From contig JAJVDF010000262.1 in the NCBI GenBank assembly GCA_022410635.1, positions 842,058 to 906,057 on the forward strand: a stretch of DNA of 64,000 nucleotides. Reading direction: 5' to 3'. Position numbers and translations under genes: made by a program. The first letter of the stretch is position 1, and the number at the start of each line of letters is the position of its first letter. The notes below the pieces were generated by a model, which saw only the letters and a list, made by a program, of their open reading frames with translations, did not search any database and was not told the DNA's origin. Below, piece by piece: positions 1 to 19,045 of this stretch. The stretch comes from Tretioscincus oriximinensis (Eukaryota; Chordata; Lepidosauria; Squamata; Gymnophthalmidae).

Positions 1-97
1 TGGTGGGCCTCTGTGTGACACAGAATGCTGGACTCGATGGGCTGTGGCCTGATCCAGTATGGCTCTTCTTATGTTCTTATGTTCTTATGTTTATGTT
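1..97 (+). mobile_element. CR1-type LINE 3' end (cut by the window start)
   Basis: The sequence reads through the conserved CR1-like 3' end (GTGTGACACAGAATGCTGGA) and finishes in repeated TTCTTATG units, the terminal microsatellite of this LINE group. Related copies in this window lie at 24468-24606 (+) and, inverted, at 19046-20330 and 24783-25397. It is non-coding remnant. Confidence 0.8.
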
Positions 98-285
98 GTC
101 TATGCTAAACATCTGTTTATTTGCCACAGCATTTACAAATTTATTAAATTTATAAAGTTTTATAACATGCATGATTGCATAAAGTCATATAAATATTGCT
201 CTTAGTCATGCTTTATTTGTATTGTGATGCAGATAGGAAAATTAGATTAGTCATGTATATCTATTAATGTTTTTGCGTTACAATA

Positions 286-353
286 TATATGAAGCAGGAG
301 GTTCGACCCAATGACCTTGGAGGTCTCTTTTTCCAGCTCTATGATTCTGTCAT
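286..353 (+). mobile_element. Short CR1 3' end
   Basis: About 68 bp match the CR1 3' terminus: GGTTCGACCCAATGACCTTG, then GGAGGTC and CAGCTCTATGATTCTGTCAT. The last part is the typical ATTCTATGAT ending. The copy is heavily 5'-truncated and diverged. A longer copy of the same end is at 42365-42907. Confidence 0.65.
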
Positions 354-1261
354 CTTTAGTACATACAAAAATGTTGTAAGATGTTGCATGCAGCATTTTT
401 TTTTATTTTACATATAACCACAGCGATGAACAATAAGTGGATATTCTCTCTGACACTGGTGTGATGAAGTATATGACGAGTACTTTAAAGAACTCGTTAA
501 TGAAAGTTAACAAATGTTTTAGAGTGGATGTATGTGGAAAACACAGTAAAAATCAGAAAGGTTTGGGTAACTTTGTATGTAAGGCAATAGAATCATTGGG
601 CGTTTTTGCACCTATCTTGTTTGAATTGGATTAACTAAACTGCCAGCCTATTCTGGATCACGAATGGTTGATCTCATCTGCACAATCGCGCAATTCTGTG
701 AAAACGGACATGGAGTCTAAAATTTGAAAATGGGCAGAGATATTTGATTTGGCTTTATAGGATAGTTTAAGGTCTATATTTTGCTAAAAGGACCAAGAAC
801 TTTATTTTGTATTCAGTATACCTAATGGCAGGACTTCAAACATCAGGTTTCATGTAAGAAAAAAAGTAAATTAACGTATTTTTACTTATTTGTAAGCAAT
901 GTAATGAAACTATGCATATTTGACAACTTAACACTTAATACCACAAAATAAGGCTTGCTATAATGAGGAGGGTTCAGTATCACCTATAAATTATATTTTA
1001 ATTTATGGATATGGTTAAATAAAAACCTACAGCAATGAAGATGATTCCGTTACCAAAAGATATAAAAAAGTTATATTATTCATCCAAATTTTGAGTTACT
1101 CTTTTGTTACTCTGTTTTAGCTTAGGGTTCAATAATGCCAGTTCAGTTCCAAATCATCTTCCCCCTGGTAACCGGATCACTGTTAAACTGGTAATGGAAT
1201 CACCCCATTACAAGTTGTTCTCACTTTCTGAGTTTAACTGTTTTGTTTGTTAGATTTTTGA

Positions 1262-1412
1262 AGAGGAAGTTGGGAAGAAGAGGAAGAGGGTTTTTATACT
1301 CTACAATAGGCTTGCATTCTATCTTCCTTACCATGCTGTGGCGGTTCCCATTTATCTAGTCGCAGTCTTTGCAATTTCTTGCAATTCTTGCTTTTGAATA
1401 GCTTGGTTACAG
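1262..1412 (-). mobile_element. tRNA-SINE fragment (family of 58456-58769)
   Basis: The GAAGAAGAGGAAGAGG tract and the following GCATTCTATCTTCCTTACCA, GCTGTGGCGGTTCCCATTTA and TTGCAATTCTTGCTTTTGAA are the inverted 3' half of the SINE that is complete at 58456-58769. The tRNA head is missing. At about 1413 it runs directly into CR1 sequence, so two retroposons abut here. Confidence 0.65.
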
Positions 1413-1560
1413 ACAATTTTTGGAACTGGAGAATGTGCAGAAAAGGGCAAGAAAAATGATCAAGGGTCTGGAGCACCTCCCTTACGAAGCAAGGCTGCAA
1501 CATCTGGGCCTCTTCAGCCTTGAAAGGAGAAGTTTGAGGGGTGATCTGATTGAAGTGTAC
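1413..1560 (+). mobile_element. CR1-type LINE internal fragment
   Basis: GAACTGGAGAATGTGCAGAA and the following stretch through CTTGAAAGGAGAAGTTTGAG to GATCTGATTGAAGTGTAC correspond to the C-terminal coding part of the CR1-like element at 24783-25397, in the opposite orientation. The fragment ends abruptly at 1560 and has no 3' terminus. Confidence 0.75.
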
Positions 1561-1789
1561 TGATTAGCTGATTGAGCTAATTTCAAAGTTTCTTGATAAA
1601 TCCATTATAGATTTTGAGATAAGTAATTTCTGAAAGAATCCTAAAAAAGTGTGGCGGCAATATATGTATGTTTCTGGTAAGTGTAGGCTATTTATTATTT
1701 TTATCATTACTATCTTAATCTGTTCAGCATTCTGATTATTTTTATGTTCTTGTTTTGGAAGCCCCCACAAAAATGTGGATTTCAAGGCA

Positions 1790-2080
1790 AGGGACAGAGG
1801 AGGGACCTGAGAGTGATGGTGGTGGGTGGNCTGCTGTAGGGGTGGCATTGGGTAGTTGCCATAGTGCAGTTGGTGGTGTGCCGCTGCAGTGCTGTAGGCA
1901 GCAGGTGTTTGTGCCACCTCAGAATTATTGGCAGCATGGGGGTGCTCCTATGCTGTCAGCACCGCAATGCCCCCTCCCCCAACACTATCAGTTGTGGGTG
2001 AGCCACCATGGTGTTGTAGGCGACAGGTGGACCACTATGGTGCTATAGACAGCAGGTGTGCGGTCCATTGCAATATTCTT
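1790..2080. repeat. Degenerate GC-rich minisatellite
   Basis: Imperfect units built around GCTGTAGGCAGCAGGTGTG and GGTGTTGTAGGCGACAGGTG recur across about 290 bp, together with GTGCCACC and CCACCATGG variants. The block is distinctly G- and C-richer than its AT-rich surroundings. Its open reading frames on both strands are low-complexity and unsupported as genes. Confidence 0.5.
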
Positions 2081-2699
2081 AGCAGTAGGGATGGCACAAC
2101 AGTGTAGGAGGAGGACAACCTTCACTCTAGTACAAACCCTGATTGATCAATTTGGACCAATCGGAGCCCATAAAAAGGACTGTACAAATTACAATTGTAA
2201 AGATAGAGAGATTCAAGATGACATTTCACAGTTGTAAGTCCAGGGAGGTGAAACCCCCAATATTGATAATAGGCAGTGTATTTTAGTTCCCCTGTTCAGA
2301 AGCTTAGTGAATACATTTGTGGGGAATGACAAACACCTACTTAGTTACTCCATTGCTGTTTGACTACAGAACTATTGTACTTTTTAAAGATTTCTTGTTA
2401 TTTATAGGCGTATATGAAAAAATACGCTTATTACAAATGAAAAAAGAGAATAATTTTAGTTGCATTTCTGCCTAATACGGTGTGCGCTACCATTTGATCA
2501 CTCCAAATTTTTTATTTTAGAATTTGTTTTGTTCATTGCATTTATGTATTTTGCCATTTTCATTTTTCATTTTAGTATTTTCATTATTTTGTACTACACA
2601 TTGTATGTATCTTTATTGGTGGCAATGTCCTGAATTGAGTGAATTTATAATGTCCTCTCAGTATGCATAAACCATCCAGTGCTCTCATCTATCAGTAAT

Positions 2700-3005
2700 A
2701 AAGAATAAGTGGAGGAGGAGGGGGGAGGAAGAGCTAGAGGAAGAACTGGGTTTTTGTATCTTGTTCTTCTGACCCAAAGGAATTCAAAGCAGCTTACAAG
2801 TTACTTTTTGCCCAAAGGCTTATATTCTGTCCTTCCCATAACATTGTGATGGTACCTATTCATTTACTTGCAAATGCCTGCATTCAAACAGCTAGGTTGG
2901 CTGAAGCTAAGGCTAATGGAAGGGTGTTCACTCCTCTCAATGGCAGACACATGGACCTCAAATCTTTAAGAGCCATTGTTCTTAACTCTGCCACACCAGG
3001 CCTCT
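2700..3005 (-). mobile_element. tRNA-derived SINE (family of 58456-58769)
   Basis: On the minus strand this reads head to tail like the SINE at 58456-58769. The segments CAAAGCAGCTTACAAG, GCCCAAAGGCTTATATTCTG and GTTGGCTGAAGCTAAGGCTA are shared with the inverted copy at 11963-12312. The head near 3000 is diverged and the GA-rich left end is the remnant of the (TTC)n tail. Confidence 0.75.
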
Positions 3006-5789
3006 TATATTTAAGCAATGAGTAATATCTTAATTCATATTATATGACATAAGTATAGTCTTCATTTTAAAATGGTTGAAGTTCATGTACTGAAGATGCC
3101 AAATGCAGAAATACTTCTTGCAATTTTGTTCGTAACCATACAGTAAAACAAATGCAAAGTTGCATCGAACTTACAAATGTAATCAATTCAACAAAAGGGT
3201 GATTCCATTATCCTGGTGTGGTGATTCCGTTACTTTATTAAATTTGCTCACCCAGCTGAAAAACATATCACATGTCTATAAAAATTATGTGCAAGAATCC
3301 CCCATGTCTTATCATTATGCAGTGAAAAAAGTGGAATCTAAAGTTAATTCTGTGAGCTGAATTTACCATTTTTATACTAAAGCGTGTAATGCCATGGCCA
3401 AAAACGGCCATTCCCTTACTGAAGATTATGGTAATTTATTTGTACTAGTGCAAGGAACAGTGTAGTAAACACAGTTTCATTACCAGCGGAATTGCCCAAT
3501 TGGTGATGTTTATGCCAATAATCTTTTAGATTATCAAAAGATAGTGTTTGCTATAATCAGGTTGTTATCATGACAAATCTATACTAACTTCTGGGTTGCT
3601 TTATTGCAAACCTGTATTTGATTCCATATTCCCCTTGTTGGCTCCTTAGTTGTCAGCTCTAGCAGCAAGACTTTAAGGCCTTGACTTCTACGAAATGAAA
3701 ATTCTCTTGAGCAAGATGGGGTGTGAATGGACAAAGTTATTAAAACACCTTTCAGAGATGGAGAGGTAATTTCAGCCCTGCTCCCCTAATTCTGAAAGGT
3801 CTTTTTTATATTACTTGTCCTTCTCTGAGAACTGTAATATTTGCTTGGGAACTATCACTCAGATACGTGTCACTGAATCAATTGCAAACACACACACCAA
3901 AAATAGATTGAAGGAAGAAGGTACATTTGAACTGAGCCATACATGCTAGAGAAGGCATTTCCAGTGGCGATGGAGAAGTGGCAAATTGAGGTTGTGAGAG
4001 TGTTCAGAAATTTTGATTTAAAAAGCTATGCTTTGGATATATGATATAAATTTAAGAAGTGGGTATGTGGAAGGAAGGATAACTGGAGCATATTTGGTGT
4101 CCATTGGAAAAGATGGAAAGGGCATTAAATAATCATTGAGAGCAGAAGCAAGCAACAATAGTAGCTGCGTCTGAAAACTGAAAGAGTTCAGAGATTAAAC
4201 CTTTGATGAAGCCTTGGATTTTATTAGATGATTTAACGCTGTTATTGGTCTTTAAGTTGGCTTAACTCACAGGTTTACTATTAGAATAAAGCAGACAAAG
4301 GATTGTGTGTGAACCTTTTGGAGGAGGGGAACTAAATGTAACATTAAAAATGTCACCCCACCAAAAACAACAACAACCCCCAATTTATAAGAACTAAAAT
4401 CTGGATTTTGGTCCTAAGTGTAATGGAGAAATTATGAGAACAAAAGGTGATATCATAGCAACAAAAGGTTTTCCAGAAGTTTTTCTTGGGCACTACATGC
4501 TGAAAGCCTCATATGGATGTATGATATCATATGTAGTATAGAAGGCAGAAGAACTCTTGATAGGAACCATTGTGGAATAAACTACGAAATGAGATTCAAC
4601 AAAAAAATGAGAATTCTGCAAGGTGTCGGGTAGCCGCTAACACTCATCCACCCATAGAGATGAAAGTGGAGGGTGAGGTTTCTCCTGTTGACTTTTCATT
4701 GGTTTCCAAACTGCCTCCTGTACAGCAGACCATGTTTTCAGCTCACATGACCCCTAAGATACTTCACTGATGATAAATACCAATTGGCCGTTTGGTCTGT
4801 TGGCAAATTGATACGATGCCTCTGATAATTCTTAATCAGTGACCGCCTTTTTCAAGCAGCTCGGAAGTAACAGTTTACTATCTGGCAGTAAATGAATAGT
4901 TTTTATCTGTCTAATTCACTGTTGCTTAGTTCTACAGTGCAGGTTGTCACTCTGGAAAATTGATCTCCTGAACCTGCTTTTGATTAGAAAAGGGAAATGT
5001 GTGGGGGGGGAGGACATAGAAGCCTAGCTAAGTGCCTAAATTAATTTAGTGCCTTTTGCTGTACCAGGGTTAATTAGGAGACTTGTACACAGTGGAATGA
5101 TTTTGTGGAAAAAGTTCGTTGCTTAATTTAAAAAGGCTTTTATTGCTATCTATTGTCTCTTGTTGATGTAGCTGTTGTTTGTCACTCTGGGAACTTGCAT
5201 GCTGGTGTGTTTCATTTTAGGCTATGACTAGCAAACTGTAGTCTTGTGGTAACTATTATCAGATGTCATTCTGAAAGCTAGATATGTCCTCTTGGGCATT
5301 TGGAATAGATCTNCTCTTCTTCTAATACTAATTTTAAAAGCAGTGATTTGTGAAAGAGAACAGAATTTTGTCAATAAAATAACTTGTCATAATTGTTTAT
5401 CATCCCAAATTTGTCTGCTGGAATTGTAAAAGCATTGGGTGTCTAGAAGCATTTGTAGGGCAGCAGATTGATGAACCCCAGTATAGACTAGAGTTCTAGA
5501 GTATAAATATTATACATGTTTTGCAATCTTTTGAATATATATTCACATCTTATTGTATACATTCCCATAATGTTCTTGCATAAATTTCCTTTCCCTGAAT
5601 TATCATTTTCCATTCTATAATTTTATTTACTCATTTGAAATAGTTGTCAATTCCCATTATAAAAATCATAGAGTTCTAAGAAAAATAGATCAAAAACATT
5701 GTACAAAAACATTGTTAAAATAGTGGCTGGGAATAGAAAACATATTAATAATGCATTTCAGAGAAATAGCTGTGATAATCTAGTAGAAA

Positions 5790-5944
5790 GTCCAGCAAAG
5801 AGGCTAGTAGCACTTAGAGACTAACAGTAGAAAAGTAGGGGTCATACAACTACTTCATCTGAAGAAGTAAATGTGTCTACAAAAGCTTATACCGCCTACT
5901 TTTCTACTGTTAGTCCCTAGGTGCTACTGGCCCCTTTGCTGGAC
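5790..5944. repeat. Foldback element, 50-bp arms
   Basis: The left arm 5790-5839 begins GTCCAGCAAAGAGGCTAGTA. The right arm 5895-5944 is its inverted copy. The arms agree at 46 of 50 positions and all four differences are transitions. The 55-nt loop contains TCTGAAGAAGTAAATGTGTC and AAAAGCTTATACC. The arm-plus-loop pattern belongs to a dispersed repeat seen diverged at 16535-16620, 24738-24782 with 25396-25450, 51545-51650 and 54207-54300. I cannot name the family. Confidence 0.75.
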
Positions 5945-6304
5945 ATATTAACAGTGGGAAGAATTGAGTAAAAGGGAATGACTCTGTCAAGCCCATAAAA
6001 GCTTGTGTCCGTTGTTACCATTTCTGCTTTCCACAGCAAAAATAGCAATGAGTCCTCAGTTATTACCTTTCCAGCAAGACAGTTTCCAGATTCTATTTAA
6101 TTATTTCTCTTGATCAGGAAGACTATTACTTCTAACTACTTACTGCAACAAATTTTGTATTTATGTTTGGGAGAGAGATAAAACAAAACAATATTTTTCT
6201 CAAAATTTTATACCAGAGGCAATCTGAGTTTGGAGGGCTTAAGAGTTTTTCTTTAACATTTAATATGAGTTCTCTATTCCTGCCATATATCTTTCTTACC
6301 ATTT

Positions 6305-6415
6305 CTGATTTTATTTATACTTACACCCCGCCCTATACCCAAAGGTCTCAGGGTGCCCAACAATAAAAGCAATACAAAATTGAAATACTAAAACAGTATT
6401 GAAACAGTAACTGAA
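6305..6415 (-). mobile_element. Retroposon 3' tail fragment
   Basis: This carries TATACCCAAAGGTCTCAGGG followed by CCAACAATAAAAGCAATACA, the inverted form of a tail also present in the tRNA-SINE at 54547-54802 (GAGACCTTCGGGTATAGGG). No tRNA head is attached. It may be the 3' end of the LINE that mobilises that SINE, or a truncated SINE. Confidence 0.55.
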
Positions 6416-6564
6416 GGTGGAAGGAAAAAATAGTGATATTTTCACGTTCTGAAGGAACATATTAATTCTTCAAGTAAAAGGTATTGTGCTTAATAGCCCT
6501 ACATGATAGACTTTGTAAAGAAGAATGAAATATTGGGTTTGGATCTCATGGTCTGTATCTCTGA

Positions 6565-6744
<180 letters not shown>

Positions 6745-6767
6745 TGAGCTGTCTCTTATTATTTCAG

Positions 6768-6810
6768 AACTGGCTGGATCCTTCCAAGGAAATTAAAAAA
6801 CAGATTCGCA
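6768..6810 (+). CDS. EPB41L1: EPB41L1 exon: end of FERM lobe F1
   Basis: A 43-nt exon encoding NWLDPSKEIKKQIR plus one base of a split serine codon (residues 36-50). The borders are TATTTCAG and GTGAGT. The intron before it is only 89 bp, the shortest seen here. NWLDPSKEIKKQI is the conserved end of the F1 lobe in all 4.1 proteins. Confidence 0.95.
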
Positions 6811-14635
<7,825 letters not shown>

Positions 14636-15214
14636 TGAGGTGGGAAAATTATGAAGATTTTTCTCTCCAAAATAATATTATAGTAGAACCAAGAATGAGA
14701 TGTTCTGTGTCTGAGAATTCAGATTTTTTGTCATAGTGGAAGGTAACAATTCTGCAGCATCTTCTTTCCAGCATTTTTATGGAAATGAGGAAAATATCAT
14801 ATTCTAGTTTAACTTAAGTATACCTAATATGCTTCAGAGCATACTGTGTATAGTGGCAGCTAACTGAATATGAAGGTGAAAAACTATTCTTTATGTCCTA
14901 TGAGATTTCAACTAAGTTTGAGTAATAGTGGAGACAACAGTAATTTTACCTTACAAAATTTACTTGAGTCCATATAGGGCCACTTTGATTTCCACCCCCA
15001 TAAAAAAATCCTTTTTCTCTGATGCTGACTGTGAAGCAAGAAGGAAGAAGCAATTATTTTTACCCACTCAAAANGATAATGTTCATTTGTATCTTCTCTA
15101 CATATGTTCAAAGAACCAGTTCATAAGTCATGTTCAGTTACAGATTTGAACAAGTGAATGCAGTGCACTCATGGGGNAAAAGCACATGCGATGTGTTTAC
15201 TCATAAATTCCTGT

Positions 15215-15330
15215 ACACAGTTAATTTATTTACCTACATTTATATTCCACCCTATATCCAGAGGGCAGATCAGAATAAGAGACTATAAAATAGTTAAAAT
15301 AGAAATATTAAAAAGTAGGGGATTAGCCCA
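15215..15330 (-). mobile_element. Retroposon tail fragment (6305 family)
   Basis: CATTTATATTCCACCCTATA, then CCAGAGGGCAGATCAGAATA and TAAAATAGTTAAAATAG, is a diverged copy of the inverted tail seen at 6305-6415. It directly precedes the GC-rich tandem block at 15345. Confidence 0.45.
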
Positions 15331-15344
15331 AGCTCACTCTCAGA

Positions 15345-15720
15345 AATGAGCTCGGGCTCTAGCCTGCCTTATCCTGTCCCCTGGCCAGGCGGTTTGGTTC
15401 CTGCTGTCTCCCCCAGCTACTCCTTGGCATCGGGGGGGGGGGGGACGACGACAGGTGACTCAGCAGGAACCGTCAGGCAAAAGCAGACTGACGTGCACTT
15501 GTGGTGGACACCGTCGGTTCCCGGTGCCTCCCCCAGCTGTTCCTACCTTCCTTGGGTGAGGCGCTGGGAACTAAGTGGCAGAGGGCCTGATTGGCATGTG
15601 CCTGTGATACACGCAGTCAGTTCTCACCACCTCCCCCAGCTGCCTTCCTTTCCAGCATCCAGGGGCAGGTGATGGGAACCAACTCTGAGGGCCCAACAGA
15701 CATGTGCCGTCCCCAGATTA
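15345..15720. repeat. GC-rich tandem block, three CCCCCAGCT units
   Basis: A core of GGTTCCTGCTGTCTCCCCCA type recurs with the CCCCAGCT point at about 15411, 15531 and 15634, giving unit lengths near 120 and 103 bp. Each unit also has a GGCATGTGCC- or ACATGTGCC-like piece and a GGGAAC piece. A G-run sits at 15431-15443. The block is much GC-richer than the surrounding intron and is perhaps part of an unrecognised transposon. Confidence 0.5.
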
Positions 15721-17221
15721 TTTATTAAGACAGCAGTGTCTTCAAGGCACACAAACTGAAGAGTGCAAATTTTATCCTTCAGTATATTATTTCACTATAT
15801 TCAGCCACTTATTTTTGTTTTGGATAAAGCTTTTTTATCCTCTTTCACTATGACATTAATTAAAAAAGAGAGCAATGGGTACTTCCCACTAGTGCAGAGC
15901 TTAATACCAATTTACCCAACCAGTACTATGTACGTATTTTAGTGCCTTTGGTTTGGAATCTGTCATCAAAAGCAGAGAAGCCAAAGTTCTCTAATATCTA
16001 TTTTCTTTTCCTGCCTAAATGTGAGAAAGCATAAACATCAGAAGGCATCAAGACATACCTGGAGACTTCCATTTCAGACTTATGGCTTCTTATTTACTGT
16101 TGTTGCCTTCCAGATAATGTGTTCTTCCATATTTTTGTGAATGCCAGTTTTTAGTAATTTGTGCCTAATTTACAGTGGGCCTACCTACATTAGAGCAATG
16201 GCTTTAAAGCAAAACCAGTGCTCTGTCCACTGAATGGCCAAGCATATCACGCACAGTAAGTGCACAATCACATCCCAATCTTTTCCAGTGCCCAAATGAT
16301 CTGCATAGTCCATCTCATCACCATACACCATTTAGCTCTTTTGTATGCTAGGAGCTGATTAACACTTCTGCCTTTTGATCTCGGTGTACGTTTTTTTTGG
16401 AGAGGAGGATCGGTTTTTGCAAGTGCAGACCAGGTCTGCATTCTTGCTCTATCCTTTTCCAGAGAGAGAACATGGCATTTTAAAGCATCAACTAGGAGAA
16501 AAATCAAACATGTTAACTCTGAGAATTCCTAGCATCTGAAGTAGATTTGTCAGCGAAAGCTTGTGCTGCTTATCTTTTTCTTGTTAATGTCTAAAGTTCT
16601 ACAAGACTCCTTTGCTAAATTTTCTGAGAAAATCAGTTAATATCCTCCCTCTAGATCACTCTGTATTTTTGTGCATCTCTCTGTGTGTTTGTGTGTGTGA
16701 GAGAGAGAGAGGCCATTTCAATGCTCATTTTCATGCTTTCTTTCCTATCTATACACGCTCCTGTTTAAGTATAAAGTAAGTAGAAGATGAAATAAATGTA
16801 GCAGCTCGTTCAAGCAAGTCACTCTGTAGGGGATCAGCAGTAAATTATATTTAAGCTGAAAATAGGTTTCTGAATGTCTGTTCCCTTAGAGGGGAAACAA
16901 CTCTGCGGGGATTCTTCCTTCTAATATTTTTCTCTACCATGCTTTATTTTACATCTGTTAGACTCCTTGCAACACAAACACCAGGAAATAGTCACCAGGA
17001 GTCTATATTGGTAGTGGCACCTGGATCATGCTGGTTGTTTTCTATTCTATGTGTGTGATTGGAACAAGTCATGAATAGGAAATTTCATTTCATAGAATTA
17101 GTGCTACAGTCTCTGAACATCTTCAGGGCAGATGTCGTCCCAATGACCAAGAAGGACTGTGCTTGTCTGATTAGTTGTGCTTCACTGATCTATTATTGAA
17201 ATCACTATGGTTCTCTAGGTT

Positions 17222-17312
<91 letters not shown>
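17222..17312. repeat. (AAT)n microsatellite
   Basis: About 30 uninterrupted AAT/TAA units within an intron. Likely length-polymorphic. No gene overlaps it. Confidence 0.97.
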
Positions 17313-17313
<1 letters not shown>

Positions 17314-17774
17314 CTTCTTTCCTTATTCAAATAATACCCTTTTCTGCCTTAGTTTGAGGCAGCATTCACACTCAAACAACAGACTAGCTAAGACTAGCAA
17401 ACTAAAATTGGATAAAATATTATATGTATATGCTACAGACTAGGTCAGGAATAAGCTTTCCACAGAAGGACATATTTTAATGTGATGTCTGTGGTCAGAC
17501 ACACTTTAAAGGGAAATCCTCTAGGTTTCTACTTCAGGCCTGTGGAACTGAACTGAAAGCATGAAAGCAAGGACAGATAAACCTTAAAAGCTAGAAGGAT
17601 TTTAACCAGGACATATATAGCAATAAACATGAACGTAAATTTATTCTCTATACATTCTTGTCCTACTCCTTGGCTGATAAAAACAGATCCTGTATATGTA
17701 AATCTTCTTCAGCCAGATGAACAGAAACATGGCATGATTCAGCTTAGGACTTCTATCGATCGATCTCCTTTTTT

Positions 17775-17865
17775 TGTTTATTTGTAAGATTTATAAAATT
17801 TATGTTCTGGCTTTCACCCTGAAGCCCCAGGACAGATCACAACAGCACCTAAACATTTCTAACAC
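17775..17865 (-). mobile_element. Weak retroposon tail fragment
   Basis: TTTATGTTCTGGCTTTCACC and CTGAAGCCCCAGGACAGATC resemble the inverted tail family at 6305 but are strongly diverged. Another equally weak copy is at 20975-21060. Assignment is tentative. Confidence 0.3.
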
Positions 17866-19045
17866 CCCCTCCTTTCATACACGGTGTAAACATAAAATAG
17901 ATTAGATGAGAGTCTGTTTAACAGGCAAAACAATTTGGAGGGGAGCCATCATAAAGAAGGCCCTGTTGCTGCTAGATGGAGTATATGCTAGAAACAGTTG
18001 AATTCTGGAAGTAAATTTATCCCTTTTCCATAATTTTGTACTTGTTTGAATTTGAAATACTGTCATCCCTAGTATATATATCATGATGCTTGCCCAAATT
18101 TGTTGCCCTATAGAGATTTTCCTGTGACATCTGTTTTTCCCTTTGGCAGAATATCTCTGGATGTTTTGTTCAAACGTTAAATTTGTTTAGGTGACAGCAA
18201 TGGTTTATTGTGACTGGCAGCAGATTTCCTTGTCATATTAGGTGGATTCTGTACAGTTTAAGGGGATTATCATTTCTCTTTAACAATAGTTCTCTGCAGT
18301 CAGTCACACACATAAAACAGGAAAATCAGTGAGATAAAAAATAGCACTTGTACATTTGAAGGGACAAAATGAACTGAACTGTGAAATAAACAGGAGTGTA
18401 ATTTGTGCGCTACTGTAATGAGACTTATTTCAGTAAAAGTCCCCAGGATCAGTTTATTAAATTAAAGTAAATGCCAATAGGGAAATTCATTTGTCCTACA
18501 ATAATGAACTACCAGATACATGTTGACAACTTTTTTCTTCCTCTTTGACTGACAGATGCTATAGTCAAAAGCCTCACATCAATACCAAAATGAAAATAGA
18601 TCATTCAATGGATTATTTCAGTGTTATAAAGTTCCACGGTGACCTGTTTGAATCTTGGTGCAAGATGCTATAAAATTCATAAATTCTATTATTTTGTTCA
18701 GGGGAAAAAATTTTCAAGCTTCATGTAAATCCTGTATTTGTACAGATGTTTGAGAACAGATGTTGACTTAACGGTACAGTCTAACTGGATAGATTTGCAG
18801 CGGTGTAAATACACCAAACCCCCCTCCCCCCAAAATAAATAAATAAATAAAATAAACCAAAACAGATGTCTGCATAATAAACTAGTACAAATATTGCAAA
18901 ACCTGTGTAATTCCTCTGGCCTTTGTCCTACTTCTATTTTATTGTAAATTTAATATTTATCAAGCCAGATTGAACAAATTGTACTAGTAAATTTAGGCAG
19001 TGACAGATTTTTTCACACATGATAAAAGCAACTCTGCTGTCACTT

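Noticed and set aside
4570..4770. 66-codon frame as a candidate upstream EPB41L1 exon
   Set aside because: It does not resemble the F1-lobe or headpiece sequence expected before [10 protein letters not shown], and no suitable acceptor/donor pair surrounds it.
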